Source of the DNA: Glutamicibacter arilaitensis Re117
Lineage (GTDB): Bacteria; Actinomycetota; Actinomycetes; Actinomycetales; Micrococcaceae
Length of the DNA stretch: 64,000 nt
Assembly (NCBI RefSeq): GCF_000197735.1
Contig: NC_014550.1
Coordinates: 1,984,001-2,048,000, forward strand
Direction of reading: 5' to 3'
Part shown: positions 18,648 through 27,883 of the stretch, one piece after another
Numbering within the stretch: position 1 is the stretch's first letter
How the letters are laid out: each line of letters begins with the position of its first letter
Notes under the pieces: generated by a model
The model's input: the letters and a program-made list of their open reading frames with translations, nothing else
Database searches by the model: none
Told to the model about the DNA's origin: nothing
Position numbers and translations under genes: made by a program

Positions 18648-21600
18648 CTACGCGCCGCGCTGGTCCAGGCCTTCAGCCTCCATGCGCTTGGCAAGCTGCG
18701 CGACAGATTCGAGCTTCCCGGCTTCCTGTCCCAGCTTCGGCCTATAGCTTGGCTGCGGACGGCTTTCCGCTTCGAGGTATCCGGCCGCAGGCAGCGTCTC
18801 GGGCTGGTGCAGGTCCCAGGCGTTCAGCGCTTGCAGGGAAATGCCGCGCGGTCCGGTACGCCGGGTTACCCCGTGGATGAGCAGCATGCGGGTGGAGAAG
18901 AGCAATGGTCCTGTGCGCTGCTGGGTGTCGTCGAAGAAGGTGGCGTCAATGCAGCCGCTTCCGTCATCCACGGAAATGAACACCACGCGCTTGCCTCCCC
19001 GCATCGGCGGGGTCTGCGTGGCTACGCGTACCCCGGCAACGAGCACCTCGGTTCCGTTGCGCAGGTGCAGCAGCTCGGCCGCTTGCGTGATGGTCAGGTG
19101 GGCTAGGCGTTGGCGGTATGAGGTGATCAGGTGCTCGCTGGCATCCAGATGCATCAGGTCCAGTTCGTTGCGCACGATATCTGCCGGGTCCAACTGCTTT
19201 CCGGTTTCGGCAATATGCTCGATTCGTCCGAGGTCCAAGGCAAGCTGGCCGGGTCCGGGGCGGTATTTGGCCGGCAGGGAGCTGTGCGACATGGATTGGG
19301 TGTGGGCGATCGTGTCAGCGCGCGAGGTTCCTGTCAGCAGGGAATCGAACACTCCGAGTGCTGCAAGGTTCTGGTAGGTGCGCCGGGACAGCCCTGCACG
19401 GGCGCGGACATCGGCCAGGTGCTCATAGGGTTGTCCGGCAACCAGTCGCTGCACTTCGCGTTCGCTCATCTGGTGGATGTCGCGGAAGGCCAGGCGGATG
19501 CCGTAGCGTCCGGGGCGCTGGGATCCAACGGCGCGAGGTACCGCAGGCACGGCAGCCGGAGCATGTTCGAATATGCGTTCGACTCGATAGTGCCCGGTGG
19601 AGCGGTTGATATCCAGCGGAAGGATCGGAACGCCCATGCGCCGCGCTTCAGAGACCAGCAGCCGCTTGGGATACATCCCCGGGTCATGTTCCCAGATCCC
19701 GGCAAGGAAGGCCTCGGGGTGATGGGCCTTGAGCCAGGCAGAATGGTAGGTGGGTACAGCAAAGGCCGCCCCGTGGGCCTTGCAGAAGCCGAAGGAGCCG
19801 AAGCCGGAGAGCACCTCCCATACCTTGTCGATGGTTTCCTGGGCATAGCCGCGCTTGGCCGCTTCGGTGCGCACATAGCGTTCCACTGCGGGTTCCTTCT
19901 CGGGGTCCCCCAGCAGACGCCGGTAGACATCAGCCATGCCCAGCCCGCAACCGGTGAGCACATGCAAGATGCGCAGCACCTGCTCGTGGAAGACGGTCAC
20001 CCCGTGGGTTTCGGCGAGCGCGGGAATCAAATCCGGGTGCAGGTATTGGGCGGGAGCGAATCCGTGGCGGTGCTCCAGGTAGGGCTTGACCATATTCGAT
20101 TGCATGGGACCTGGGCGGAACAGGGAGATGTCGATGATCAGGTCGTTGAATTCGCGCGGGGCGAGCTTGCCGACCAGTTCGCGCTGCCCTGGGGATTCGA
20201 TCTGGAAGCAGCCCAGCGTATGGGTGGAGCGGATCAATTCGAAAGTCGGTTCGTCATCCAGCGGCACCCGGGCCAGGTCGATCACCCCGGTGGCGGAAAT
20301 GTAGCTGTCATCGACATGCCCTCCGGCGCGGGCCGCTGACCGCTTGTCCGGGTGCATCCGGGCGATCTCCTCCAGCGTGTAGGCGATGGCCGATTGCATG
20401 CGTACCCCCAGCACATCCAGCTTGATCAGCCCCATGAGGTCCATGTCGTGCTTGTCGAACTGGCTCATCTGCAGCCCAATGCCCGAGGGCTGGACAGGGG
20501 TGCGGTCCAGCAGGGACGCATCGGAGAGGATCACCCCGCAAGGGTGCATGGAGATATGCCGGGGCAGCCGGTCCAGGCGTTCGGTGGCGTCAATGAGGAT
20601 ATCGAGCTGGGTGTCGTCGGTAATGCGCTCAGCCAAGGCGGCCAGTTCGGGTTTCTCGCTCAGTGCTTCACGGAAGGAGGAGGCGGAGAAACGCCAGAGC
20701 TGCTTAGCGATCTCATCCACCTGTTCTTGCTCCACCCCGAGAGCCGCTCCGGCATCGCGCACTGCTCCGCGGGCACGGTAGGCGTTCTGCATGCTCATCA
20801 GGCTTACCCGTTCTTCACCGAAGCTGGAGAAGATCTCGCGGTAGATCTCGTGGCGGCGTGCGGATTCCACGTCAATGTCGATATCCGGCAAGGTGGTACG
20901 GGTATCGGAGAGGAAGCGTTCGAACACCAGGTCGTGGGCCAGCGGATTCACTTGGCTGATGCCCAGCAGGTAGTTCACCAGCGAGGAGGCGCCGGAGCCG
21001 CGGGCGGCTACGCGGATCCCCATGCCGGTGATCAGCTTGACGGTTTCGGCGACAGTCAGGAAGTAGCCGGCGAAATCCAGCCGGTCGATCACCCCGAGCT
21101 CCAGGGCAAGGCGTTTTTCAACCACACTGCGCTTCTCAGCGCCCAATAGCCCAGGCACTGCCCCATGGACACGCTCGGTGAGTTCCTGCATGGCTGGGCG
21201 GCGCAGGCCAATGACCTTAGCTTCGGGAATCACCGGTTTCTTCCATCCAAGATCAGCCACCGGGTCTACTGCGGCCCATTCGGCGAGTGCTTCGGTTTCG
21301 CGCAAGAGCTGGTGCGCCCAGCTTTTTTCGGTGGCCTGCCCGATTTCCTTGGCCAGCTGGCGCATCTGCTGCGGGGTTTTCAGCCATCCTTGGCCGTTGG
21401 GCTGGCAGGAGTCCAGGTTCTTCAGGCTGTGCAGGGCGCGTGCGGAGTCCAGGATGTCTGCGGTGACCGCTCCGTCGGGGTCTACGTAGCGCACGGCATT
21501 GGTGAGCACGGCCTTGATCCCCCGCTCGTGGGCGTAGCGCAGCAAGCGGGCTGCTTCACCGAGGCTGTAGCGCGATCCTGGGCTGGAGAGATATGTGGCG

Positions 21601-22103
21601 ATTTCCACGCGCAGCATTTTTCCCAGCCGTTTCTTCCAGCCAGCGAGCAAGGCGCGGGCTTGGGTGTAGCTGCCCTTGAGGATTGCGCGGGCCACGTCTG
21701 ATTCGCCGCCTAGCAGGAGCACCAGGTTTCCGGCAGCAGCCAAGTGCGCCAGTTGCTCGATCCTCAGCCCCGGAACGCCATGCGCAGTACTGTGCGCGAG
21801 GGTGATAGCTCGGCATAGCGCCGCATATCCGGCACCGTTGCAGCGTCCACGGGCCAGCAGGATAATCCGCCCATGGGTGTCGCCGTGGGTATCGAGCACC
21901 GCAAGGTTCACTCCGAGAATCGGGTCCAGTCCTTCTGCCATGCACGCCGCCACATGCTTGACCGTTCCATAGAGTCCATCGCGGTCGGTGAGCGCGAGCA
22001 TCTGCGCGCCCTGCGCCTTGGCCGCCTGGGCCAGCTGCTTCGGGTGCGAGACCCCGTAGTGGGCACTGTAGGAAGAACTGACGTTCAGGTGGGTGAAGCT
22101 CAT
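18648..22103 (-). CDS. dnaE2: Error-prone DNA polymerase III alpha subunit DnaE2
   Basis: DnaE2 (ImuC) is the translesion C-family polymerase of SOS mutagenesis. The start is the ATG at 22103 (MSFTHLNVSSSYSAHYGV) with AAGGA 6 bases upstream, giving 1151 aa. An N-terminal PHP domain (QMLALTDRDGLYG) is followed by the polymerase core with GSGASSLVNYLLGI, PDIDIDVE (two catalytic Asp) and GLIKLDVLG, the FGFCKAHGAAFAVPTYHSAW thumb/finger block, and a C-terminal OB fold (VLVAGVRVATQTPP, VFISVDDGSG). It lies 37 bp after the DUF6504 gene, downstream of a LexA box. Confidence 0.97.
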   Translation of the reverse strand: MSFTHLNVSSSYSAHYGVSHPKQLAQAAKAQGAQMLALTDRDGLYGTVKHVAACMAEGLDPILGVNLAVLDTHGDTHGRIILLARGRCNGAGYAALCRAITLAHSTAHGVPGLRIEQLAHLAAAGNLVLLLGGESDVARAILKGSYTQARALLAGWKKRLGKMLRVEIATYLSSPGSRYSLGEAARLLRYAHERGIKAVLTNAVRYVDPDGAVTADILDSARALHSLKNLDSCQPNGQGWLKTPQQMRQLAKEIGQATEKSWAHQLLRETEALAEWAAVDPVADLGWKKPVIPEAKVIGLRRPAMQELTERVHGAVPGLLGAEKRSVVEKRLALELGVIDRLDFAGYFLTVAETVKLITGMGIRVAARGSGASSLVNYLLGISQVNPLAHDLVFERFLSDTRTTLPDIDIDVESARRHEIYREIFSSFGEERVSLMSMQNAYRARGAVRDAGAALGVEQEQVDEIAKQLWRFSASSFREALSEKPELAALAERITDDTQLDILIDATERLDRLPRHISMHPCGVILSDASLLDRTPVQPSGIGLQMSQFDKHDMDLMGLIKLDVLGVRMQSAIAYTLEEIARMHPDKRSAARAGGHVDDSYISATGVIDLARVPLDDEPTFELIRSTHTLGCFQIESPGQRELVGKLAPREFNDLIIDISLFRPGPMQSNMVKPYLEHRHGFAPAQYLHPDLIPALAETHGVTVFHEQVLRILHVLTGCGLGMADVYRRLLGDPEKEPAVERYVRTEAAKRGYAQETIDKVWEVLSGFGSFGFCKAHGAAFAVPTYHSAWLKAHHPEAFLAGIWEHDPGMYPKRLLVSEARRMGVPILPLDINRSTGHYRVERIFEHAPAAVPAVPRAVGSQRPGRYGIRLAFRDIHQMSEREVQRLVAGQPYEHLADVRARAGLSRRTYQNLAALGVFDSLLTGTSRADTIAHTQSMSHSSLPAKYRPGPGQLALDLGRIEHIAETGKQLDPADIVRNELDLMHLDASEHLITSYRQRLAHLTITQAAELLHLRNGTEVLVAGVRVATQTPPMRGGKRVVFISVDDGSGCIDATFFDDTQQRTGPLLFSTRMLLIHGVTRRTGPRGISLQALNAWDLHQPETLPAAGYLEAESRPQPSYRPKLGQEAGKLESVAQLAKRMEAEGLDQRGA

Positions 22104-22140
22104 GGAGGTCCTTCGAAGATATGTTCGCCTTCCCGCGTTC

Positions 22141-22455
22141 TCAGGCGCTGCGGGCCAGGGTTTGGTGCACTCGCACCAGTCGCCACCGTTGGGTTTGCGC
22201 ATCGAAGCTCACATCAACACTGTGCACCTCTTGGGATCCGCGCACCGCAACCAGCTGCAGGCGCCACATCTCATAGTCGGCAATTCCAGCACCAATGCCG
22301 CGCGGGATCCGCAGGTTCTCGTCCCACCATTTGCGGCGTTCGAACCAACGCTGAGGTTCGGCAACCAGACGGTAGTCCCGCCCCCGCCATTTCACGCGCA
22401 ACGGCATTCCATCCGTTGCGCGAGCAACCTCGATCGACTCGGTGAATATCCCCAC
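22141..22455 (-). CDS. DUF6504 family protein of the SOS mutagenesis unit
   Basis: A 104-aa protein starting at a GTG at 22455 with AAGGAG 7 bases upstream. RVKWRGRDYRLVAEPQRWFERR and WRLQLVA match the DUF6504 family, small proteins usually found next to imuB/dnaE2 in actinobacteria. No catalytic motif is visible and the role is unknown. It is the first gene behind the LexA box and is followed directly by dnaE2, so it is expected to be DNA-damage induced. Confidence 0.82.
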   Translation of the reverse strand: MGIFTESIEVARATDGMPLRVKWRGRDYRLVAEPQRWFERRKWWDENLRIPRGIGAGIADYEMWRLQLVAVRGSQEVHSVDVSFDAQTQRWRLVRVHQTLARSA

Positions 22456-22488
22456 GAGCGCACTCCTTACTAGGTGAATCCATTATAT

Positions 22489-22504
22489 TCGAACATGCGT
22501 TCGA
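22489..22504. promoter_or_regulatory. LexA-binding SOS box
   Basis: TCGAAC-ATGC-GTTCGA is a perfect match to the actinobacterial LexA consensus TCGAAC-N4-GTTCGA. It lies 34 bp before the DUF6504 start codon. This places DUF6504-dnaE2 under SOS control. Confidence 0.93.
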
Positions 22505-22505
22505 A

Positions 22506-22926
22506 CGATAGCTACACTAGTCAGTTGCACCGACAGTTAGATGCGCGCTCGATACTCGCAAGGAAACTCCGACCGAGGGAGGGAAGCTGAATCTGACCTG
22601 CCGAGGCTCGCAGCTGCGCAAGGCTCAGTGCGTAAACCCGGCGGAACGTTGCACTCCAAGACGTTGGCATGGGCACGCTATGAAGAACGTTGGCTCAAGG
22701 CAAACTCCGTGCGGGCGATCAGCTCCGCGGCCGGTGCTACTCTCTTGCTTGCCGGAACCTGATGCCGCATTCGTCACTTTCTTGACCACCGAAACCCTTG
22801 GTCAGCCTGAGCAAATTGGCTCTGCGCGAAACTTCCTACGTCATGGGTCGCCCAATACTCGATTAGCGCGCGGCACACCGATAGCATCGAGACAGTAACA
22901 GCCAATACTTTCAGGAGCTTATTTCC
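22506..22926. other. Intergenic region, possible remnant
   Basis: About 420 bp between the LexA box and mscR. A plus-strand frame ending at 22762 reads …WARYEERWLKANSVRAIS… and ends in a hydrophobic stretch. This faintly resembles the C-terminus of DUF1772-type membrane proteins and may be a remnant (low confidence). No ImuA or ImuB coding sequence is seen. CAGGAG at about 22912 is the mscR ribosome site. Confidence 0.35.
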
Positions 22927-24012
22927 ATGTCCCATAAGGTCAAAGCCGTCATTTCGCGCGCTAAGGACGCACCTGTAGAGGTCGTCGACATCATCGTCCC
23001 GAATCCAGGACCCGGAGAAGTCGTCGTTGACGTGCTGACCACCGGTGTCTGCCACACCGACCTGCACTACAAGCTCGGCGGCATCGGCGATGAATTCCCG
23101 TACCTGCTGGGCCACGAGTCCACCGCAGTAGTCAGCGAGATTGGCGAGAACGTCACCAACGTCAAGGTGGGCGACCGCGTCATCCTGAACTGGCGCGCAG
23201 TGTGCGGCCAGTGCCGCGCGTGCGCCAAGGGCGAGCCGAAGTACTGCTTCAACACCTTCAACGCCACCCAGAAGATGACCCTGGAAGATGGCACCGAGCT
23301 CTCACCTGCACTGGGCATCGGGTCCTTCGCCGAGAAGACCCTGGTCCACGCAGGCCAGTGCACCATCGTTGACGAAGATGCCGATCCAGCTGCCGTAGGC
23401 CTGCTCGGTTGCGGCATCATGGCCGGCATCGGTGCCGCCATCAACACCGGCGAGATCAAGCGCGGCGAGTCCGTAGCCGTGATCGGTTGCGGTGGCGTGG
23501 GCGCTGCGGCAATTGCCGGCGCACAGCTGGCCGGGGCGACCACCATCATCGCGGTGGATGTGAACTCGGACAAGCTGGAAGGCGCCAAGAAGTTCGGCGC
23601 CACCCACACCGTGAATTCCTCCAAGGTCGATGCAGTTGAAGCCATTCAGGAACTGACCGGCGGCTTCGGTGCCGACGTCGTGATCGACGCAGTGGGCCGC
23701 CCGGAAACCTACAAGCAGGCCTTCTACGCCCGCGACCTTGCCGGCCGCGTCGTGCTGGTGGGCGTGCCTACCCCGGAAATGAAGATCGAGCTGCCACTGC
23801 TCGATGTCTTCGGCCGCGGCGGTTCGCTGAAGAGCTCCTGGTACGGCGACTGCCTGCCGAGCCACGACTTCCCGATGCTCGTCGAGCAGTACAAGCTGGG
23901 CCGCCTGGATCTGGATTCCTTCGTCACCGAGCGCATCAAGATCGATGAAATCGAAGAAGCGTTCAAGAAGATGCACGAAGGCACCGTGCTGCGTTCGGTG
24001 GTGGAGCTCTAA
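22927..24012 (+). CDS. mscR: S-(hydroxymethyl)mycothiol dehydrogenase
   Basis: MscR is the NAD-dependent, zinc alcohol dehydrogenase that oxidises the formaldehyde-mycothiol adduct. The 361-aa protein has the catalytic zinc ligands Cys42 (GVCHTD) and His63-Glu64 (LLGHES), and the structural zinc cysteines Cys93, Cys96, Cys99 and Cys107 ([15 protein letters not shown]). The Rossmann motif is [19 protein letters not shown] lies 9 bases upstream. It overlaps the next gene by one base (TAATG). The same mscR-MBL pair is known from mycobacteria and Rhodococcus. Confidence 0.96.
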   Translation: MSHKVKAVISRAKDAPVEVVDIIVPNPGPGEVVVDVLTTGVCHTDLHYKLGGIGDEFPYLLGHESTAVVSEIGENVTNVKVGDRVILNWRAVCGQCRACAKGEPKYCFNTFNATQKMTLEDGTELSPALGIGSFAEKTLVHAGQCTIVDEDADPAAVGLLGCGIMAGIGAAINTGEIKRGESVAVIGCGGVGAAAIAGAQLAGATTIIAVDVNSDKLEGAKKFGATHTVNSSKVDAVEAIQELTGGFGADVVIDAVGRPETYKQAFYARDLAGRVVLVGVPTPEMKIELPLLDVFGRGGSLKSSWYGDCLPSHDFPMLVEQYKLGRLDLDSFVTERIKIDEIEEAFKKMHEGTVLRSVVEL

Positions 24013-24641
24013 TGAGCGCCCGCATTGAAAACGTCGTCACCTCCGGCACCTTCTCGCTGGATGGCGGCACGTGGGATGTCGATAACAATGTCTGGATCAT
24101 CGGCGATGATTCCGAGGTCATGGTGATCGACCCGGCCCACGATGTTGCCAAGATCCGCGAGGCTGTCGGTGAACGCGAAGTGATGGCCGTGCTGCTCACC
24201 CATGGACACGATGACCACATTCGTGCCGCCGGAGAATTCGCAGATGCCGTAGACGCTCCGCTGTTCTTGAACCCGGAAGACCGCATGCTTTGGGAAGCTG
24301 TCTACCCGGAGCGCGACGTGGACGCAGAAATCAGCGAAGGCGACACCTTCACCATCGCCGGCACCACGCTCACCGCCCTGCACACCCCTGGGCACTCGCC
24401 TGGTTCCACCTGCTTCTACGCAGAAGACCTGGGCGTGCTGTTCAGCGGTGACACGCTGTTCAACGGCGGCCCTGGCGCTACCGGCCGCAGCTACTCCAGC
24501 TTCGAGACGATCGTTGAATCGATCCGTACCAAGCTGCTGGATCTGCCAGGCGAAACCGTGGTCAACACCGGCCATGGCGATGCCACCACGATCGGTGCCG
24601 AAGCACCGAATCTGGATGAATGGATCAAGCGCGGTCACTAA
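24012..24641 (+). CDS. MBL-fold metallo-hydrolase linked to mscR
   Basis: The 209-aa protein has the metallo-beta-lactamase motif THGHDDHI near residue 60 and the downstream metal ligands in HTPGHSPGS and FSGDTLF, as in glyoxalase II-type hydrolases. It shares a base with the mscR stop, so the two are co-translated. The conserved pairing suggests that it hydrolyses the S-formylmycothiol formed by MscR or a related thioester. That is inference from context. Confidence 0.92.
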   Translation: MSARIENVVTSGTFSLDGGTWDVDNNVWIIGDDSEVMVIDPAHDVAKIREAVGEREVMAVLLTHGHDDHIRAAGEFADAVDAPLFLNPEDRMLWEAVYPERDVDAEISEGDTFTIAGTTLTALHTPGHSPGSTCFYAEDLGVLFSGDTLFNGGPGATGRSYSSFETIVESIRTKLLDLPGETVVNTGHGDATTIGAEAPNLDEWIKRGH

Positions 24642-24652
24642 GCACCACGCAT

Positions 24653-24689
24653 CGAGCGGCAGCAGACCTTTAGGGCCGGCTGCCGCTCG
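24653..24689 (+). terminator. Terminator of the mscR operon
   Basis: 11-bp perfect arms CGAGCGGCAGC (24653-24663) and GCTGCCGCTCG (24679-24689), followed by TGTTTAAA, 12 bp past the stop of the MBL gene. Confidence 0.8.
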
Positions 24690-24737
24690 TGTTTAAAGTT
24701 GATGCGCAAAACATCTGGTGATGGCAAGATTAAATAC

Positions 24738-25250
24738 ATGCCTTCAGATAAACGCTACAAGTCCGCCGCTGCCTTATTCCTGGGCGCGGCAGTATTCATC
24801 ATCGTCGGCATCGTCGTGCTGTGGTGGGACAGTCAGCAAGAAGTAGTTTTCTACTCTGGATCCTATGTACCGCTGGTCGAAGACTCTGAAATCTACTTTG
24901 GCCCGGGTCCCACCGAAGTTCTCGGTTGGGTGCTGGCTTTGCTCGGCGTTGGAGCGCTTGGGGTTGCCAGCGGCTTATCGCTTCGCCAGCTCACGCGGTT
25001 CAAGGCCTGGTTCCTGATCGCCGGATTATTGCTGGCAGCTGGTGGTATCGCAGCACTGGTATGGGACTACAACCAGGTTCGAACCTTCGGCTGGTTCGCC
25101 TATGCGCCGCTGAGCGAAGCGGAATTCGCTCCGGCCAGCATGGCCAGCGTCATGGGAAAGCTGGGGCTTGTGGCCGGAACCTTGCTGGCCAGCAGCTATC
25201 TGGGATTCCGGTACCATTCCAAGCCCAACGGCTCAGCCATCCGAGGCTAG
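24738..25250 (+). CDS. Small multi-pass membrane protein, unknown
   Basis: I do not recognise the family. From the ATG at 24738 (MPSDKRYKS) the protein is 170 aa. A 39-base upstream extension to 24699 is also open. Four membrane segments are visible: AAALFLGAAVFIIVGIVVLWW, EVLGWVLALLGVGALGVASG, AWFLIAGLLLAAGGIAALVW and LGLVAGTLLASSYLGF. A short outside loop holds the SGSYVPLVEDSEIYFG stretch. It lies alone between the mscR operon terminator and the convergent SRAP gene. Confidence 0.7.
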   Translation: MPSDKRYKSAAALFLGAAVFIIVGIVVLWWDSQQEVVFYSGSYVPLVEDSEIYFGPGPTEVLGWVLALLGVGALGVASGLSLRQLTRFKAWFLIAGLLLAAGGIAALVWDYNQVRTFGWFAYAPLSEAEFAPASMASVMGKLGLVAGTLLASSYLGFRYHSKPNGSAIRG

Positions 25251-25975
25251 AACAATGAGTTGCTGTGCTCTTCGATGAGCTCCGGAGAATTATTGCGCAC
25301 GTTGCCCACTGCGGTATCGACCTCATGCATTCTCCAAGTGGAAGCCACATCAAAGGCTTGGGCACGGATCTGTTCAATGAGCCCTTCGCCGTCTTCTTCG
25401 GCGGGGTTCAGCCAGCGGCCCATCATCTCCTGATCCAGCGGAATCGGCAGACGATCATGCAGGCCAGCTAGTTCACCGAGCACTCCGGGTTCTTCTGCCG
25501 ATGGTGAGTCCATGGTCATGATCGAGGTCGACAGGACCCAGGCGCCGTCCTCGTCTTTCCACCATTCATAGAGTCCGGCGAAGAAGATCAGCTTCCCATC
25601 CTCGCGATGCACGTAGAAGGGACGCTTCTTGCTGCCTTCTTTCTTCCACTCGTAGTAGCCTTGCACCGGCACGAGCGCACGACGCTTCTTCACCGCCGAA
25701 CGGAACGTCGGCTTGGTGCTGGCCGTCTCGCTGCGTGCGTTGAAGGCACGCACGCCTACGGACAGTTCCTTGGCCCAGCCTGGCACCAAGCCCCAGCGGG
25801 CCACGTGAATCTGGCGATGCAGCTCATCGTCGATCAGCCGCTCGAGCACGATCGGCACGTCGGTGGTCGGAGCGACGTTCCACGACTGCCGCAGTTCCAG
25901 GTTGGTGTCGGTTTCTGCCTCGGCCTCGGCTACCAGATCGCCGATGGCCTTGGCCATCACATACCGTCCGCACAT
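25247..25975 (-). CDS. SRAP domain protein (YedK/HMCES type)
   Basis: A 242-aa SOS response-associated peptidase family protein. It starts MCGRYVMAKA, so after Met removal Cys2 is the nucleophile that crosslinks abasic DNA. ARSETASTKPTFRSAVKKRRALVPVQGYYEWKK contains the other active-site region, with the Glu of GYYEW, and the His is in DRLPIPLDQEM-flanked sequence. The family protects abasic sites and processes DNA-protein crosslinks. No LexA box is visible before it. The end overlaps that of the membrane protein gene by 4 bases. Confidence 0.95.
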   Translation of the reverse strand: MCGRYVMAKAIGDLVAEAEAETDTNLELRQSWNVAPTTDVPIVLERLIDDELHRQIHVARWGLVPGWAKELSVGVRAFNARSETASTKPTFRSAVKKRRALVPVQGYYEWKKEGSKKRPFYVHREDGKLIFFAGLYEWWKDEDGAWVLSTSIMTMDSPSAEEPGVLGELAGLHDRLPIPLDQEMMGRWLNPAEEDGEGLIEQIRAQAFDVASTWRMHEVDTAVGNVRNNSPELIEEHSNSLF

Positions 25976-26101
25976 CGCCTGCCCCTTAAGCTTGGATCTC
26001 TAGGAAAATCTGCTCCCAGTCTAGCGAGCGAGCGCAAAGAAATCAGTGAACTTTTCCGCCTACAGGGGAACAAAGCGAACAGTGCTGCCGTTACACCAAG
26101 T

Positions 26102-26380
26102 ATGAGCAACGAATTGAACCTTGACCAGTATGTACCCGCTGCAGGCGGAGTCACCATGTTCACCACCAGCTGGTGCGGCTACTGCCGCAACCTCAAGCGT
26201 CTGATGGATCAGAAGGGTGTTGCGTACACCGAGGTGAACATCGAGGAAGTTGAAGGCACGGCAGAGATCGTCGAGTCCTTCAACAACGGCAACCAGACCG
26301 TACCAACCCTGATCTTCCCTGACGGCACCGCAGCGACCAACCCACGCATCGAAGAGGTCGTTACGCGCGTCGGCGCCTAG
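26102..26380 (+). CDS. Mycoredoxin (glutaredoxin-like)
   Basis: The ATG at 26102 gives a 92-aa thioredoxin-fold protein. The redox motif CGYC is in MFTTSWCGYCRNLKRLM, and the cis-Pro region is NGNQTVPTLIFPDG. CGYC and the length match mycoredoxin-1, which uses mycothiol to reduce mixed disulfides. The open frame reaches back to 25607 but that part is antisense to the SRAP gene. A perfect terminator follows. Confidence 0.92.
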   Translation: MSNELNLDQYVPAAGGVTMFTTSWCGYCRNLKRLMDQKGVAYTEVNIEEVEGTAEIVESFNNGNQTVPTLIFPDGTAATNPRIEEVVTRVGA

Positions 26381-26390
26381 TCCCTTCACC

Positions 26391-26422
26391 AATGAATCGG
26401 CACCTGCTGGTGCCGATTCATT
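26391..26422. terminator. Bidirectional terminator, 14-bp perfect stem
   Basis: Arms 26391-26404 (AATGAATCGGCACC) and 26409-26422 with a TGCT loop lie between the convergent mycoredoxin and lipoate ligase-like genes. Confidence 0.85.
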
Positions 26423-26435
26423 GCTTTAAGCCCGG

Positions 26436-27173
26436 TTAGAGCCCAATCAGCGTGGCGTGCTCACGGTATTCTTCGAGCAACGCAGCACTAAACGCTTCGG
26501 TGGTAACCCCGGCAAGCAGATCATTGGCCGCGCCTACCGTCGTTGGATCCATCGCCACGCCCATGGCCTGGTAAACCCCGTCCAGCACCTGGCGCAGCGA
26601 GACGGAACCCTCCACCACGAATACCGAGGAGAACAGCCACGCGCCGGAAACCACACGCTGGGCCGTGCCGACCAGTTTCACCGGAAATTTTCGCGGCGAA
26701 CTCTCATCGGGGGTTCCGTGAACCGAATGATCCCCGGGGCAGTATTCCCCCGGAATTGGCCCCACCTGCGCATTGACGCCAACTCGCTGGAAAGCATTGG
26801 CATACAGCTGCGCGAAAGTTTCAAAACGGATCTGCTGGCGCATCACCGAACCATCCTCAGGCTCAATGTGATCGACGATCAAGGTGCCACGGTGATAGGC
26901 CGCAGCCCGACCGCCAGCTTTGCGTACCAAGGGCGCGAAGCCGTGCTGTTGGGCAACTTCTCTCGCCGCTTCGTATCCAGCCAGTCGTATATCTCGCTGG
27001 CCGAAAGCCAAGGTGGGGTCCGGCCGGTAAATCCGGAGCAAGGCTCCACGCTCGCCGGATTGCACTTGCCTCAGCAGCTGCACCCCGCGTTCCAAATCAG
27101 CCGACGGGTCACCGCTAGGATCTTCGATCACTACTGACAACGGCTTATCTGACTGGGGATTCCACAAACTCAT
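26436..27173 (-). CDS. Lipoate-protein ligase A family protein
   Basis: The 245-aa protein has the biotin/lipoate A/B ligase fold. LLRIYRPDPTLAFGQRDI is the N-terminal signature, VRKAGGRAAAYHRGTLIVDHI the lipoyl-AMP-binding RRxxGGG-like loop (here RKAGGRAA), and IPGEYCPGDHSVHG the later conserved block. The Lys in KLVGTAQRVV is the catalytic position. No lipoyl-domain gene lies nearby, so it could be a lipoate ligase, an octanoyltransferase or an unassigned relative. Confidence 0.88.
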   Translation of the reverse strand: MSLWNPQSDKPLSVVIEDPSGDPSADLERGVQLLRQVQSGERGALLRIYRPDPTLAFGQRDIRLAGYEAAREVAQQHGFAPLVRKAGGRAAAYHRGTLIVDHIEPEDGSVMRQQIRFETFAQLYANAFQRVGVNAQVGPIPGEYCPGDHSVHGTPDESSPRKFPVKLVGTAQRVVSGAWLFSSVFVVEGSVSLRQVLDGVYQAMGVAMDPTTVGAANDLLAGVTTEAFSAALLEEYREHATLIGL

Positions 27174-27214
27174 AAAACTGAGTCTAATTCAGCATTTGGT
27201 CCCAGATGGATTAG

Positions 27215-27883
27215 ATGTCACAGCACTTGACTGCCCCTGCCCAGCTTTTCTGGGCCATAATAAAAAGCGTGCCAAATTCTTCGACCCCTGTCATCCTGAT
27301 CGGCGGACCTTCAGGTTCGGGCAAGTCCTACCTCGCCTCGCGATTCGGCCGACCCCACCTGCCGCTTGATGAGTTCTACCGCCAGATCAGCGAAGACGGG
27401 GAATCCTTCGCCTTCCCGCGAACTGCATACGGTGAGATCGATTGGGATCATTCAGCGACCTGGAACAAGGAAGCCGCGCTCCAGGCCATCGATGATCTGC
27501 TGGAGCACGGCACCACAATGGTGCCTAACTACTCGATCGCTACCTCAAGCTACGACGGGCACCGGGAAATCACCTGTATCGGTGGTCCCATCGTGGCCGA
27601 AGGCATCTTCCTCTACGAGATCCTTGAGCCATTACGAGCCAAGGGACTGAACGTTCAGGCCTACTATGTCGATGAACCTGCACTAGTCACCGCACTTCGC
27701 CGCTTTGTCCGCGACGTGGCGCAGCGCCGCAAGCCAATCCTGTTCTTGATCAAGCGCGGCTACGCACTGTTCCAAGCCCACGGAGCAGACCGGGAAAAGT
27801 ACCGCCAACGCCAGTTCATTTTGAAGTCGAAACCCGAATTGAAGAAGCTTCTGGCTGGGCTGCATACCTCGGCACCGAATTAG
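27215..27883 (+). CDS. P-loop ATP-binding protein, uridine kinase-like
   Basis: Walker A GGPSGSGKS lies near residues 30-38, followed by LPLDEFYRQI, the Asp of the uridine/pantothenate kinase group, and WDHSATWNKEAALQAIDDLL. The length, 222 aa from 27215, is normal. A GTG at 27269 (VPNSSTPVILIGG) is an equally possible start, as neither has a strong ribosome site. The C-terminal RFVRDVAQRRKP block fits nucleoside kinases. The real substrate is not certain. The stop overlaps the convergent thioesterase stop. Confidence 0.82.
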   Translation: MSQHLTAPAQLFWAIIKSVPNSSTPVILIGGPSGSGKSYLASRFGRPHLPLDEFYRQISEDGESFAFPRTAYGEIDWDHSATWNKEAALQAIDDLLEHGTTMVPNYSIATSSYDGHREITCIGGPIVAEGIFLYEILEPLRAKGLNVQAYYVDEPALVTALRRFVRDVAQRRKPILFLIKRGYALFQAHGADREKYRQRQFILKSKPELKKLLAGLHTSAPN

